From Chitinophagaceae bacterium IBVUCB1 (GTDB lineage: Bacteria; Bacteroidota; Bacteroidia; Chitinophagales; Chitinophagaceae): a DNA stretch of 64,000 bases. Position numbers and translations under genes: made by a program. Positions 36,553 through 46,445 of this stretch are shown here, one piece after another. The stretch spans positions 582,744-646,743 of the forward strand of contig NFUW01000002.1 in the NCBI GenBank assembly GCA_002127285.1, given 5' to 3'. Numbering within the stretch: the stretch's first letter is position 1; the number at the start of each line of letters is the position of its first letter. Under the pieces are notes generated by a model that ran no database searches, was not told the origin of the DNA, and worked only from the letters and a program-made list of their open reading frames with translations.

Positions 36553-38007
36553 TTAATCTTTCTTATATAGTTTGTATTTTTTAGTTGGTGCATTCAATGG
36601 TTTGTAGCCCAATACCAGTACAGTATCTGTAAAATTGGTTTTGCACCAAGCATCGTCTATCAGTATGTATTGCGATGTGGCATATTGCAGGTTCACTTCC
36701 AAACTATGATAGCGTTGTATATATGCAAGAAACTCATAGTCTTTATCCATCTCTAAACAAATCCCTACTTTTTCCCCTTCGGGTAGTATCGTTTGCATTA
36801 CTTTAATGTCATTGATGTATTGTTCGTCTCGGGAAACTTTGCCAAACTTAGTGTAAAGGAATACCCCTATCCCTGCTATTGCTATCATACTTGCATATCG
36901 CATTGCTTTTGCAGCATTGTATTTGAGAGCGTAACGGGTAGTAAGAGCCATGTAATACGGATATGCCACTAAGGCGATTGCCATTGCAAAATAGATGAAT
37001 GAGGGAATAAGATAGAACGAACGTTGCTTTACACTTAGCATAATTGGTAATGATGAGCAACAGGCAATCAATAAGAGGAATACAATATGTCTGGTATGCT
37101 TTTCTTTGAGAGGCTGTATTTTCAATGCTTTGCACAATATCCATGTCAATGCTAAAGGAGCTATTGCAGGGAGTAGTTGGTTAAATAATTCTACTAATAG
37201 TGCATACCTGCCCATATCACCTCCCGTATTTTCGCGCTTGCCTTGTAGGGCCGCAAACAGTTGTTCGTCGAGGTAGCGTTGCAGACTATGTCTTGCAGCA
37301 TCATTTCGCCATAGCAATAAATAAATACCTGCCATGATGGCTGTTAATACTATAGTGTGCATTATGGCTTTTGGTAGCTGCTTGCTTTTATATACAAGGT
37401 GGTAAATGAATGGCACTGCTAACGGGAACAGACCGACAGGCCCTTTGGTAAGTGTAGCGCACACCATCAGTATGGCAGCTATCAGTAATGCTAATATGCT
37501 GTTCTTTTGCTTGTTGTATGTATTGAATAGTATCATGACAGCAGCCAAGTCGAAGACAGCCATCGTACAATCTATCAGGCAGTTAGGATATGCCCATAAT
37601 ACGGTGGGTATTATTACCCAAACAAGTAGTAATAGTTCGTAGCCAGAGCCTTTGCGATTACCTGTTAACTTTTTCCAAAATGAAGTGAGCATAATGATGG
37701 TAACAATCCATATAAACAGGTTATACACTTTCTCGGTGTAGAAGTGGTCGCCCAATAGGCGGAAGAAAACTGATAAGATGCCGAACATGAGTGGCGGGTG
37801 TTCAGAAAACGTCCAGCTATTGCGGTAGTAGAGTTCCCAAAAACTGCCCTTACCTATTGCAAGGTTTCGGGCTATGGAAGCATAGGTAATACCATCAAAA
37901 AACATACCTTCTTGCACCGAACGCTCTAAGAAAGCAGTGAACATAAAAAGCAGCACTATCGTGCCTATGAGTTTGTTGGTAGTATATGTGGTTTGGGTAT
38001 TATTCAT
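36553..38007 (-). CDS. ArnT/PMT-like membrane glycosyltransferase
   Basis: A 484-residue polytopic membrane protein (about 10-12 helices) of the GT39/GT83-type fold. The first periplasmic loop has FFDGITYASIARNLAIGKG and SEHPPLMFG, matching the acidic residue and HPP signatures of polyprenyl-phosphate-sugar-dependent transferases. KGPVGLFPLAVPF near residue 190 is another family motif. The short C-terminal periplasmic domain includes LPEGEKVGICLEMDKDYEFLAYIQRY. Likely function: sugar transfer to an envelope acceptor; donor and acceptor unknown. Convergent with pyrB (4-base gap). Confidence 0.8.
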   Translation of the reverse strand: MNNTQTTYTTNKLIGTIVLLFMFTAFLERSVQEGMFFDGITYASIARNLAIGKGSFWELYYRNSWTFSEHPPLMFGILSVFFRLLGDHFYTEKVYNLFIWIVTIIMLTSFWKKLTGNRKGSGYELLLLVWVIIPTVLWAYPNCLIDCTMAVFDLAAVMILFNTYNKQKNSILALLIAAILMVCATLTKGPVGLFPLAVPFIYHLVYKSKQLPKAIMHTIVLTAIMAGIYLLLWRNDAARHSLQRYLDEQLFAALQGKRENTGGDMGRYALLVELFNQLLPAIAPLALTWILCKALKIQPLKEKHTRHIVFLLLIACCSSLPIMLSVKQRSFYLIPSFIYFAMAIALVAYPYYMALTTRYALKYNAAKAMRYASMIAIAGIGVFLYTKFGKVSRDEQYINDIKVMQTILPEGEKVGICLEMDKDYEFLAYIQRYHSLEVNLQYATSQYILIDDAWCKTNFTDTVLVLGYKPLNAPTKKYKLYKKD

Positions 38008-38100
38008 CTCGCAATGTAATAATAAAAATATGACTGCTTATATCTATTTACAGACACACCATTTCGGGGCAATTTTATTAGCTGCTTGTGATACTAATTG

Positions 38101-38108
38101 TATATTTG
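38101..38108 (+). promoter_or_regulatory. -7 box for accD
   Basis: TATATTTG, matching TAnnTTTG, 60 bases before the accD ATG. The -33 element is not evident at standard spacing. The transcribed leader would contain the hairpin at 38117-38136. Confidence 0.5.
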
Positions 38109-38116
38109 CAGACTGC

Positions 38117-38136
38117 ATGGCAATATACGTTGCCAT
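38117..38136 (+). promoter_or_regulatory. 5' leader hairpin of accD
   Basis: Arms ATGGCAA and TTGCCAT with a six-base loop; GCAG/CTGC can extend the stem beyond a bulge (38108-38140). It lies immediately downstream of the -7 box, so it would be near the 5' end of the mRNA. Confidence 0.4.
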
Positions 38137-38167
38137 CTGCGCGATTGTTTAACGAACAAATAAAACT

Positions 38168-39025
38168 ATGGCATCTACTTGGTTTCGTAGGATAAAGAAG
38201 GGCATACTGACCGATACCCACGAGAAGAAGGAAACCCCCGATGGCTTGTGGCATAAATGCCCTGAGTGCAAGACCACAACCACTACGCAAGACCTTGCAA
38301 ACCATTACTACGTTTGCCCAAAGTGCAATTACCATAACCGCATCAACGCGGCAGAATATTTCCCCATATTGTTTGACGAAGGGGATTTTGAACTGTTGTT
38401 TGAAAACATAGTACCCAAAGATAAACTTGGCTTTATAGATCTGAAACCATACGATGCGCGTTTGAAAGATGCCCAAAAATCTACCGGATTGAGGGACGCG
38501 ATGAGTGTGGGTGTTGGTAATATCAATGGCAACGGATTGGTGATAGCCTGTATGAATTTCAACTTCATTGGCGGCTCTATGGGTAGTGTAGTGGGCGAAA
38601 AGATAGCACGTGGTATTGATTATGCCATCCAACACAAGCTGCCGTTTATGATTATATCCAAGTCGGGCGGGGCAAGGATGATGGAAAGTGCCTTTTCGTT
38701 GATGCAGATGGCTAAAACATCGGCTAAGCTGACGCAACTCGCCAAGGCAGGCTTGCCATATATTTCTTTTATGACAGACCCTACAACGGGTGGTGTTACT
38801 GCATCGTATGCTATGCTGGGCGACATAAATATTGCAGAGCCTAAAGCATTGATAGGTTTTGCAGGCCCGCGTGTTATTAAAGAAACGATTAAGAAAGATT
38901 TGCCTGCAGGTTTTCAGCGTTCGGAGTTTTTGTTGGAACATGGTTTCCTCGACTTCATTGTAGAACGGCAGAACCTGAAACATAAATTATCAACCGTTAT
39001 AGAATGGTATATGAAAGGGAAGTAA
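38168..39025 (+). CDS. accD: Acetyl-CoA carboxylase carboxyltransferase subunit beta
   Basis: The beta half of the carboxyltransferase that makes malonyl-CoA. The 285 residues start with the zinc ribbon (CPEC ... CPKC at about residues 36-58) followed by the crotonase-fold domain with [44 protein letters not shown] and [21 protein letters not shown]. accA is not in the window. It ends in a terminator hairpin that overlaps its stop codon. Confidence 0.96.
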   Translation: MASTWFRRIKKGILTDTHEKKETPDGLWHKCPECKTTTTTQDLANHYYVCPKCNYHNRINAAEYFPILFDEGDFELLFENIVPKDKLGFIDLKPYDARLKDAQKSTGLRDAMSVGVGNINGNGLVIACMNFNFIGGSMGSVVGEKIARGIDYAIQHKLPFMIISKSGGARMMESAFSLMQMAKTSAKLTQLAKAGLPYISFMTDPTTGGVTASYAMLGDINIAEPKALIGFAGPRVIKETIKKDLPAGFQRSEFLLEHGFLDFIVERQNLKHKLSTVIEWYMKGK

Positions 39026-39039
39026 CATTCCCTTTTTTT
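39014..39039 (+). terminator. accD terminator overlapping the stop codon
   Basis: AAAGGGAA pairs with TTCCCTTT; the loop GTAACA contains the accD TAA, and a seven-T run follows. smpB begins 12 bases later. Confidence 0.75.
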
Positions 39040-39050
39040 AACGCTATACA

Positions 39051-39500
39051 TTGGCTACAGAGAAAGTATATATTAAGAACCGTCCTGCTACCTTTGAGTA
39101 TGCCATAGAAGACAGGCTGACTGCAGGCATTATGCTCACTGGTTCAGAAATCAAATCTATTCGCAACGGCAAGGTGAGTTTTAACGACAGCTATTGCTTT
39201 TTTCATAAAGGAGAGATGTGGGTAAAGAGCCTGCATATAGCCGAGTATGTAAATGCAGGCTATGCGGGACATGACCCTACCAGAGAGCGAAAACTATTGC
39301 TGAATAAACGGGAACTGCGCAAATGGGAAACTAAAATGCGGGAAAAGGGTTTTACCATTGTACCACTTGCCATGTTTATCAACGATGCGGGTTATGCCAA
39401 ATTGGAAATAGGACTTGGCAAGGGCAAGAAACTGCATGATAAGCGCGAAACGATCAAGTCTCGAGATGCGGATAGAGAAATGAAACGCTATCTGAAATAG
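39051..39500 (+). CDS. smpB: SsrA-binding protein SmpB
   Basis: The tmRNA partner for rescuing stalled ribosomes. The 149 residues include the N-terminal KNRPATFEYAIEDRLTAGIMLTGSEIKSIRNGKVSFND, the central HIAEY motif and the C-terminal lysine-rich GKGKKLHDKRETIKSRDADREMKR tail. The start is TTG (MATEKVYIKNR), as no ATG fits. No tmRNA gene was seen nearby. The stop codon directly abuts that of the convergent saccharopine-dehydrogenase gene. Confidence 0.95.
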   Translation: MATEKVYIKNRPATFEYAIEDRLTAGIMLTGSEIKSIRNGKVSFNDSYCFFHKGEMWVKSLHIAEYVNAGYAGHDPTRERKLLLNKRELRKWETKMREKGFTIVPLAMFINDAGYAKLEIGLGKGKKLHDKRETIKSRDADREMKRYLK

Positions 39501-40826
39501 TTATTCTACTACGTCTGTAAATTCAATGCCGTGGTGCTTTAATTCCGTAAGCACAGGGCGATACACACTTGGCATACTTGGTATCAGTACGCCCGTTGGC
39601 GGTGCGATGCGTTTGGTAAGCACCAGTTTGGCAAGTATAGCCATTGGTAGCCCTACGGTTTTTGCCATAGCAGAGTGGTCGCGGCTTTCGCCTTTTATTA
39701 CCATGCTGCTGGTCATTTTGGTTTTGCTGCCTTTGTGTACATATTCTACCTCGTGCTGCATCACCACCATGTCTTTATCAAACGGAGCCATTTCCCATTT
39801 GTTCAGCAACAGGTTCAGCAATATATCGGCAGACGATACTTTGCCCAGCATGATGGCTTTATCCTCAAACAGCCCCAGCCAATCCAGCATAGCTATCAGT
39901 TTATCGTCCGCTTCACTACCCAATTTGCCGAGGATGTGTTTTTTCAGTTCGCCAGTTGTAAAGCCTGTTTTCTGCTTTATCCATCCTGCGTATGTAAGTG
40001 AAGTTGTATCAAAGCTGTCTTGCTGGTTGGTAAGCCCGAGGTCAACAACGGCATTCCATCCTTTGCAAAAAACAGGATAGCGCAGCGTAGCTCTGATGAA
40101 TGTCTTTATATCGGGTACATGATACAGGTCAAGATAACGAAGCGAATCCCTGTTGGGGTAGTAGGCAAGGTTGCCCAGTCCATCTACTTTTATCTTTTTG
40201 CAGTTGTCAAACATATCCTCGTAGGGTACGTTTACCACTTTGCCATTTTGTAAGTATTGCGCGCCGTCAGCCCCTGCGGTTATAATATTCTTTGGGTTCC
40301 AACTGAATTTGTAATGCCATGGATTGTTATCGCTTTCAGGTGCTATCAGCCCGCCGCAGTAAGACTTGAAAGACGTAATGCTGGATGCTACACGCTCTAT
40401 GCCATGAATGATCTGGTTTGCAGTCATATGGTCTATGCCGGGGTCCAGCCCCATTTCGCACATAAACATCAGTCCCGCTTTTTTTACATCCTCGTCCATT
40501 GCTTTCATTTCGGGCGATATGTAGGATGATGTGATGAGGTTTTTATTATTGGCAAGGCAGTCTTTGGCAAGGTGTATGTGCAAATGAGGCGGCATCAGCG
40601 ATACCACTATATCTGCACGTTGTACTAACGGTTGTCGTTCTGCTGCTTTGGTAATATCAATAATGGCAGCTTCGGCATGTGGGTGCTTTTTGATTTTTTC
40701 ATACACTGCGTCTTTGCTACCATCAGCAACAATTACTTTCCACTTATTTTTGGCTGCATTGGTAAGCAGGTATTCAATAAGATATATGGAAGATTTGCCT
40801 GCGCCTGCAACCAATATTGTTTGCAT
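39501..40826 (-). CDS. Saccharopine dehydrogenase family oxidoreductase
   Basis: A 441-residue NAD(P)-dependent enzyme with an N-terminal Rossmann fold (TILVAGAGKSSIYLIEYLL). The catalytic region includes SLMPPHLHIHLAKDCLANNKNLITSSYISPEMKAMDEDVKKAGLMFMCEMGLDPGIDHM, shown here in two halves around residues 75-130. Members act in lysine metabolism (saccharopine formation or cleavage) or polyamine synthesis. The partner cannot be told from the context. SYCGGLIAPESDNNPWHYKFSW matches the saccharopine reductase type. Confidence 0.83.
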   Translation of the reverse strand: MQTILVAGAGKSSIYLIEYLLTNAAKNKWKVIVADGSKDAVYEKIKKHPHAEAAIIDITKAAERQPLVQRADIVVSLMPPHLHIHLAKDCLANNKNLITSSYISPEMKAMDEDVKKAGLMFMCEMGLDPGIDHMTANQIIHGIERVASSITSFKSYCGGLIAPESDNNPWHYKFSWNPKNIITAGADGAQYLQNGKVVNVPYEDMFDNCKKIKVDGLGNLAYYPNRDSLRYLDLYHVPDIKTFIRATLRYPVFCKGWNAVVDLGLTNQQDSFDTTSLTYAGWIKQKTGFTTGELKKHILGKLGSEADDKLIAMLDWLGLFEDKAIMLGKVSSADILLNLLLNKWEMAPFDKDMVVMQHEVEYVHKGSKTKMTSSMVIKGESRDHSAMAKTVGLPMAILAKLVLTKRIAPPTGVLIPSMPSVYRPVLTELKHHGIEFTDVVE

Positions 40827-40941
40827 AGAAAAATACCTTAGTATTGGAGTGATTTCAATACCAAAATTAAGTGGATAGTTTTGTATTGCAAATGTTATTT
40901 TATTTATTTTTCATTAAATATTAATTGATAATCATTTGATT

Positions 40942-41373
40942 ATGAGTAGGATATGGAAAAGTAACGTGCTTATTGAAGAACTGAATAACAGAAGCACAGG
41001 CACGATGGGCGAAGTGTTGGATATACGCTTAACCACCATTGGCGATGATTATTTGCAGGCCACTATGCCAGTGAACAGTGCTACCAAACAACCATACGGG
41101 TTGTTGCATGGTGGTGCATCGGCTGCCCTTGCTGAAACAGTTGGCAGTGTGGCATCGTCGCTATGTATCAATGCCGATAAGCAGATATGTGTGGGTATTG
41201 AGATAAACTGCAATCACATAAGGGGTAAAAAAAATGGTGTAGTTACCGCCACTGTTAAGCCATTGCATATAGGTGCCAGCACCCATGTATGGGATATAAA
41301 AATTACTGATGAACGCGATAAGTTAATATGCGTTAGCAGGCTGACGGTGGCAGTGCTTAAAAAGCCGAGCTAA
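40942..41373 (+). CDS. Hotdog-fold acyl-CoA thioesterase (PaaI/MenI type)
   Basis: A 143-residue cytoplasmic thioesterase. The catalytic signature is GLLHGGASAALAETVGS, with Glu as the likely base, followed by the hotdog strand motif CVGIEINCNHIRGKKNG. Members hydrolyse hydroxyphenylacetyl-CoA or 1,4-dihydroxy-2-naphthoyl-CoA. No men or paa genes are near, so the substrate is open. The ATG at 40942 is preferred over the TTG at 40936. The 3' end overlaps the convergent archaemetzincin gene by 17 bases. Confidence 0.87.
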   Translation: MSRIWKSNVLIEELNNRSTGTMGEVLDIRLTTIGDDYLQATMPVNSATKQPYGLLHGGASAALAETVGSVASSLCINADKQICVGIEINCNHIRGKKNGVVTATVKPLHIGASTHVWDIKITDERDKLICVSRLTVAVLKKPS

Positions 41374-41998
41374 TCTGCTGCATACAATCATTGCAAAGAG
41401 CTTCATTTGCATTATCTATAGTACTTATTGTTTCTACTGCATCAGTCATAAGGCAAGTTTTATTTTGGCAATGGTGTAATCCATGATTATGACCTATTTC
41501 ATGCAGGGTTATTTTCTTTATTCTTGAAAGCATAATACCTCTATTTGTATGTATAAGACGCCTGATAGATACTATGCAACTTACACCTGGCTTATAAGCA
41601 AGACCGAATATTCCCCACACTTTATATTTATTAGCAGGCTGCTTTATGTTGCTGTATTTATCCTTCTTTGTAATGTATATATCTGCGTCTGTGATACCAA
41701 CCACAAATGATACAGTATCGTGCTTTAAGCCTTTTAAATAATCTATTGTATTGCTTGCAGAATAACGGATACCCTTTTCCTTGTTAATAAATGCAGATGG
41801 AAGCGTGTCTGCAGACATCAATATCGTTTTATATCCATATTGTCTTTTGATAGCAACAGTTAAACTATCTGTTATCTCTTGTGATATATTTCCGTAAGGT
41901 ATTATGGTTACATACTTACTTTGGCTCTTGTGTTTCCTGTATGAGCAAGAGGTGTAGAGTATAATCAAACATAATATTAAAGTGATTTGACCATGCAT
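41357..41998 (-). CDS. Lipoprotein archaemetzincin (M54 peptidase)
   Basis: A 213-residue putative zinc metallopeptidase. The archaemetzincin signature is complete: HEIGH (166-170), Gly173, His176, Cys177, Cys182-Leu-Met184, then after exactly 17 residues Cys202-Asn-Asp-Cys205. The three histidines should bind catalytic zinc and the four cysteines a second, structural zinc. Unlike typical cytoplasmic archaemetzincins it has a lipobox (LYTSC, Cys18), implying lipid anchoring in the envelope. The central part SFVVGITDADIYI and WGIFGLAYKPGVSCIVSIRRL matches the family. Substrate unknown. Confidence 0.88.
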   Translation of the reverse strand: MHGQITLILCLIILYTSCSYRKHKSQSKYVTIIPYGNISQEITDSLTVAIKRQYGYKTILMSADTLPSAFINKEKGIRYSASNTIDYLKGLKHDTVSFVVGITDADIYITKKDKYSNIKQPANKYKVWGIFGLAYKPGVSCIVSIRRLIHTNRGIMLSRIKKITLHEIGHNHGLHHCQNKTCLMTDAVETISTIDNANEALCNDCMQQISSAF

Positions 41999-42068
41999 GT
42001 ATTCTGATATTTACACACCCTTTACCGATAAAGTCAAGAGTAATATATATAGTTTTTAGTCGCGAGTT

Positions 42069-43592
42069 TTATTTCAATTTAGCAACCCGCAGTATAGGGC
42101 TGTTCAGCACTTCTATTTCATACACTGCTTTTTCTCGTGGGTGTTTGTAGGGGCGGGTGCAAAAATGCTGTATGAAATAATCTACCGTGTCTTTGTTTCT
42201 GGAGTATATAAAGCGGTTGCGTTTTTCGGGTGTCAGCATATTGGCGTTTTGTTCTATTATCCATTCGTGGTTGATACTTATTTTTTCAGCGTCTGTATCC
42301 TGCAATATCCACTCTAATCCATCTTTATAGCTACTTGCCCAGTAATCGAGCTCATAGTTTTTCATCAGCTCATCTTTTTGATGAGAAACCAAATGATTGA
42401 AATATACCTGCTGATATGGATGGTATTTGTACATAAAGAACAACAGATAGCCTACTTGTAAAAAAAACGCAACCTGATACCATCGCCACCATTTAGTGGC
42501 AGCCAGTTTGGCAAGAGCTACGGATGCCAGCATTACAAAAGATGGATAGATAAAATACAAATGCCGCCAGTCGTCGTATAGAATACTGTGTAATGCTACT
42601 ACCATAATAACAGGCACAAATAAATAGAAGCCCCATAATAAGTAGTTACGTTGCTGCAAGTGTATAAAACTGCCAATAGGCTGTTTTATAACTGATAGTA
42701 ATGCCATGACAATGCCTGCTATACCCGTTAATAGCCATAGTTCGGGCATGGTAATGGTAAACCATAGGGGTATGTAGTACCAAGGCAGTTTCGTAGCGTT
42801 TATGGTTTTACCTGCTAACAATACATCGTCATTCCACCTGAATTTTGAAAGGCTTTTAAAGCTACTTATCAGGCTGTCTATTGGGTGTGTCCATAGGGTA
42901 GGCCAGCAGGCATAGGTAGTAATACATGCAGCAATTAGAAACATTATTGTACCTGCTATCAATTTCTTCTTGGGTATGCTACGGTTCGCAAATACATCTA
43001 TGATGAAAAAGGATAAAAGCGGGCATAGTATTAATATGTTCATCAGCCTGATACTGATTGCATAGCCACATGCAATACCAGTAACTATATACCACATACG
43101 CCGCTTTGTAAGAAATGTATTGTATGCAGCCCACAGTGCTACCATATTAATAGCCATAGATGGAATGTCTTTGGTGTTGAAGTAAGTATGTGCATACAGG
43201 CGTGGGTGCATCACCAGCATGATGTAAGCAAAGCAGGCAATCCAACGGTTGCCGGTCATCTTCAGCGCCAATAGATAGCCGGTAAACAGACAAATAAGAG
43301 CAAAGAGGTGTGTTACGATATGGCGCATGAGGGTAATATCTCGCGTGTCAGTAATGCCTAATGGTTTTTCGAGCATCAGCAACGGCAATTCAAAGCCTAC
43401 ACCATGGTCTCTATCCACAAACGTATCCAGTTCTTTATCGCCCTCAAATATGTACCTGTAACTGACTAAACCTATCTGCCTTTGGGCAAACTCATCGTAC
43501 GATTGCCCATAGTCTTGATAAATGCTGATGGCGGCAATAATGAAGCAGATAAGTAAGACAATACCTGGCAAATACGGGCTTGTTTTTTTCAT
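42069..43592 (-). CDS. PMT-like membrane glycosyltransferase
   Basis: A 507-residue polytopic protein with about 10-12 transmembrane helices. Periplasmic loop 1 contains the acidic DYGQSYDEFAQRQIG; a later loop contains the typical HTYFNTKDIPSMA. These suggest a GT-C glycosyltransferase of the protein-mannosyltransferase (GT39) type that uses a lipid-linked sugar. The C-terminal periplasmic region (NHEWIIEQNANMLTPEKRNRFIYS) resembles those of uncharacterised Bacteroidota members. The start at 43592 (MKKTSPYLPG) is chosen because the upstream in-frame extension to 43652 is not signal-like. Divergent from gyrA. Confidence 0.8.
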   Translation of the reverse strand: MKKTSPYLPGIVLLICFIIAAISIYQDYGQSYDEFAQRQIGLVSYRYIFEGDKELDTFVDRDHGVGFELPLLMLEKPLGITDTRDITLMRHIVTHLFALICLFTGYLLALKMTGNRWIACFAYIMLVMHPRLYAHTYFNTKDIPSMAINMVALWAAYNTFLTKRRMWYIVTGIACGYAISIRLMNILILCPLLSFFIIDVFANRSIPKKKLIAGTIMFLIAACITTYACWPTLWTHPIDSLISSFKSLSKFRWNDDVLLAGKTINATKLPWYYIPLWFTITMPELWLLTGIAGIVMALLSVIKQPIGSFIHLQQRNYLLWGFYLFVPVIMVVALHSILYDDWRHLYFIYPSFVMLASVALAKLAATKWWRWYQVAFFLQVGYLLFFMYKYHPYQQVYFNHLVSHQKDELMKNYELDYWASSYKDGLEWILQDTDAEKISINHEWIIEQNANMLTPEKRNRFIYSRNKDTVDYFIQHFCTRPYKHPREKAVYEIEVLNSPILRVAKLK

Positions 43593-43717
43593 ATAGATAA
43601 ATGCAATATCAGCGTTTGCAGAGGCAGTAATATTACATAATAAATATTGCATTCCTGCTTGTTGAAAACAGGTGGATTATTAGCAAATATATTAGCCTGA
43701 AAACCTGCAAAGACCGC

Positions 43718-43725
43718 TATATTTG
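43718..43725 (+). promoter_or_regulatory. -7 box for gyrA
   Basis: TATATTTG matches TAnnTTTG and lies 35 bases before the gyrA start codon. A good -33 TTG is not seen at the usual spacing. Confidence 0.5.
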
Positions 43726-43759
43726 GTTACATTTGCAATCTGATTTTTAAAGCCAATTT

Positions 43760-46342
43760 ATGGAAGAAAATAACCAGGATTTAACCCCCGGAAACGAGTC
43801 GAATAAGATTATACAGGTAAACATAGAAGAGCAGATGAAAACCGCCTACATAGATTATTCTATGTCGGTAATAGTAGGTCGTGCATTGCCCGACGTGCGC
43901 GATGGTTTAAAGCCTGTACACCGTCGTGTACTGTTTGCCATGCACGAGCTGGGTATCAACTACAATAAACCGTATAAAAAATCGGCACGTATTGTGGGTG
44001 AGGTATTGGGTAAATACCACCCGCACGGCGATAGCTCTGTATATGACGCTATGGTGCGTATGGCACAACCGTGGAGTATGCGCTATATGCTGGTGGATGG
44101 GCAGGGTAACTATGGTTCTCAAGACGGCGACGGACCTGCGGCTATGCGTTATACAGAAGCACGCCTGCAACGCCTTGCAGAGAGCATGATGGATGATATT
44201 GATAAAGAAACGGTTGACTTCACCCTGAACTTTGACGACTCACTGGAAGAACCAACCGTTATGCCTACGCGCGTACCGCAGTTGTTGCTCAATGGTTCGT
44301 CTGGTATAGCTGTAGGTATGGCTACCAACATGATGCCTCACAACCTGAGCGAGGTAATAGATGGTTGCATAGCTTATATAGACAATAAAGAGATAACCAT
44401 TGATGAGTTGATGAAGTATGTGAAAGCACCCGATTTTCCGACAGGGGGTATCATATACGGTATAGACGGCATCAAAGCAGGGATGCATACAGGGCGTGGC
44501 AGGGTAGTGCTGCGCGGCAGGGTGAATGTGGAAACGACTAAGAGCGGCAAAGAGCAGATAGTAATTACCGAAGTGCCTTATCAGGTAAGCCGCGATGCGC
44601 TTGCAGAAAAGATAGGTGTACTGGTAAACAATAAAATCATTGAGGGCATCACACACGTTGCCAACGAATCGAATAAAGAAGGTACACGTATAGTAGTGGA
44701 ACTGCGCCGCGACGCGGTAGCGCAGGTTATCATCAACCAGTTATACAAATTCAGCGAGTTGCAAACCTCTTATGGTATAAACAACGTAGCATTGGTTGCC
44801 GGCCGCCCGCGTACGCTGAACCTGAAAGACCTGATTTCTGAGTTTATCATCTTCCGCCACGAGGTTGTGGTGCGCCGTACACAATACGAACTGCGCGAGG
44901 CACAAAAACGTGCTCACATCTTAGAAGGCTACCTGATAGCACTCGACCATCTGGACGAAGTCATCGCATTGATACGTGCATCTGTAAACCCTGAAGAAGC
45001 TAAGACAGGCTTGATAGAGAAATTCGGCATGACCGAAATACAAGCCAAAGCCGTACTGGAACTACGCCTGCAACGCCTGACGGGCATGGAGCGCGATAAG
45101 ATACGCGAAGAGCATGCAGAGTTGATGAAACTGATAGCCCACTTGCAAGAGATATTGGGCAATGAAGAAATGCGTTATCAGATAATCAAAGACGAACTGA
45201 CAGAAGTAAAGACAAAATTTGGCGACGAGCGCAAATCTGAAATACAGTATCTGGCTAATGAGATGCGTATTGAAGACCTGATAGAAGAGGAAGATGTGGT
45301 TATCACTGTTTCTCATTTGGGTTATATCAAACGCACATCGCAGGCAGAATATCGTGCACAACGCAGAGGTGGGCGCGGAGCTATGGGCGGACGTACACGA
45401 GATGAAGATTATCTGGAACACTTGTTTATAGCATCTACTCACCATACGTTGATGTTCTTTACCGAAAAAGGACGCTGCTACTGGCTGAAAGTGTATGAAA
45501 TACCCGAAGCAGACAGGAATGCTAAAGGACGTGCAATACAAAACTTGCTGCAATTACCGCCTGATGATAAGATACGCACGGTGATAGACATACCTAATCT
45601 GGAAGATAAAGAGTATGTAGAGAAACACAACATAGTGCTTTGCACCAAACAGGGTATCATCAAAAAGACATCACTGGAAGACTTTAGCCGTCCGCGTGCC
45701 AATGGTATCAACGCCATAACTATACAAGAGGGCGACCAGTTACTGGATGTATCGTTGACCGATGGTAACAGCTATATCATGATGGCTGTTAAGAGTGGCC
45801 GTGCTATATGCTTTGAAGAAGCGAAAGTACGCGTAACAGGGCGCGGAGCTATTGGTGTATTCGGCATAGAACTGGACGAGAATAACGATGAAGTAATAGG
45901 TATGCTATGCGTATCGCAAGACAATAGCGATAAGCAAATATTAGTTGTTTCTGAAAAAGGTTTGGGTAAACGCACACCTTTCCTTGAACTCAATGAAGAG
46001 AACGGACAGATGGAACCAACCTACCGCATTACCAACCGAGGCGGTAAAGGTGTTAAGACCATCAACATCACAGATAAGACAGGTGCACTTGTAGGCTTAT
46101 TGGCTGTGAACGAGAACGACGACCTGATGATAACCTGTAAGTCAGGCATTACCATCCGTATGAAGGTAGAGCATATTCGCGAGGCAGGCAGGGCTACACA
46201 AGGGGTTAAACTCATCAATCTGGATGAAGGCGATGAGATTGCAGCAATAGCAAGGATAGACGAACAGGACGAAGAAGATGACAACACGGAAGGCGATGGA
46301 ATCACCGGCGATGCACCAACTGATACTACCGTGACTGAGTAA
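43760..46342 (+). CDS. gyrA: DNA gyrase subunit A
   Basis: The breakage-reunion subunit of gyrase. The catalytic tyrosine is Tyr131 in AMRYTEARL. The quinolone-resistance region reads [17 protein letters not shown], so Ser92 and Asp96 match wild-type E. coli Ser83 and Asp87. The GyrA box QRRGGRG (near residue 535) in the C-terminal pinwheel marks it as gyrase rather than topoisomerase IV. The 860-residue chain ends in a highly acidic tail ([14 protein letters not shown]), usual in gyrases. It is monocistronic with a -7 box and a terminator. Confidence 0.97.
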   Translation: MEENNQDLTPGNESNKIIQVNIEEQMKTAYIDYSMSVIVGRALPDVRDGLKPVHRRVLFAMHELGINYNKPYKKSARIVGEVLGKYHPHGDSSVYDAMVRMAQPWSMRYMLVDGQGNYGSQDGDGPAAMRYTEARLQRLAESMMDDIDKETVDFTLNFDDSLEEPTVMPTRVPQLLLNGSSGIAVGMATNMMPHNLSEVIDGCIAYIDNKEITIDELMKYVKAPDFPTGGIIYGIDGIKAGMHTGRGRVVLRGRVNVETTKSGKEQIVITEVPYQVSRDALAEKIGVLVNNKIIEGITHVANESNKEGTRIVVELRRDAVAQVIINQLYKFSELQTSYGINNVALVAGRPRTLNLKDLISEFIIFRHEVVVRRTQYELREAQKRAHILEGYLIALDHLDEVIALIRASVNPEEAKTGLIEKFGMTEIQAKAVLELRLQRLTGMERDKIREEHAELMKLIAHLQEILGNEEMRYQIIKDELTEVKTKFGDERKSEIQYLANEMRIEDLIEEEDVVITVSHLGYIKRTSQAEYRAQRRGGRGAMGGRTRDEDYLEHLFIASTHHTLMFFTEKGRCYWLKVYEIPEADRNAKGRAIQNLLQLPPDDKIRTVIDIPNLEDKEYVEKHNIVLCTKQGIIKKTSLEDFSRPRANGINAITIQEGDQLLDVSLTDGNSYIMMAVKSGRAICFEEAKVRVTGRGAIGVFGIELDENNDEVIGMLCVSQDNSDKQILVVSEKGLGKRTPFLELNEENGQMEPTYRITNRGGKGVKTINITDKTGALVGLLAVNENDDLMITCKSGITIRMKVEHIREAGRATQGVKLINLDEGDEIAAIARIDEQDEEDDNTEGDGITGDAPTDTTVTE

Positions 46343-46373
46343 TGTAAAATAATTGCAAAATTAACGCTGGAAG

Positions 46374-46402
46374 CACCCGTCAATTATGGTACGGGTGTTT
46401 TC
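46374..46402 (+). terminator. gyrA terminator
   Basis: CACCCGT pairs with ACGGGTG across a 10-base loop, followed by TTTTCTTT, about 30 bases after gyrA. Confidence 0.65.
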
Positions 46403-46445
46403 TTTAATAACTTCGCACACAAGAGCATTTAAAAAATAACAGATA

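Noticed and set aside
38940-39050. tmRNA (ssrA) near smpB
   Set aside because: Only 25 bases separate accD and smpB; no alanyl-tRNA-like ends or tag frame seen in the neighbourhood.
43760-46342. parC (topoisomerase IV subunit A) as alternative
   Set aside because: The QRRGGRG GyrA box and the long acidic tail indicate gyrase.
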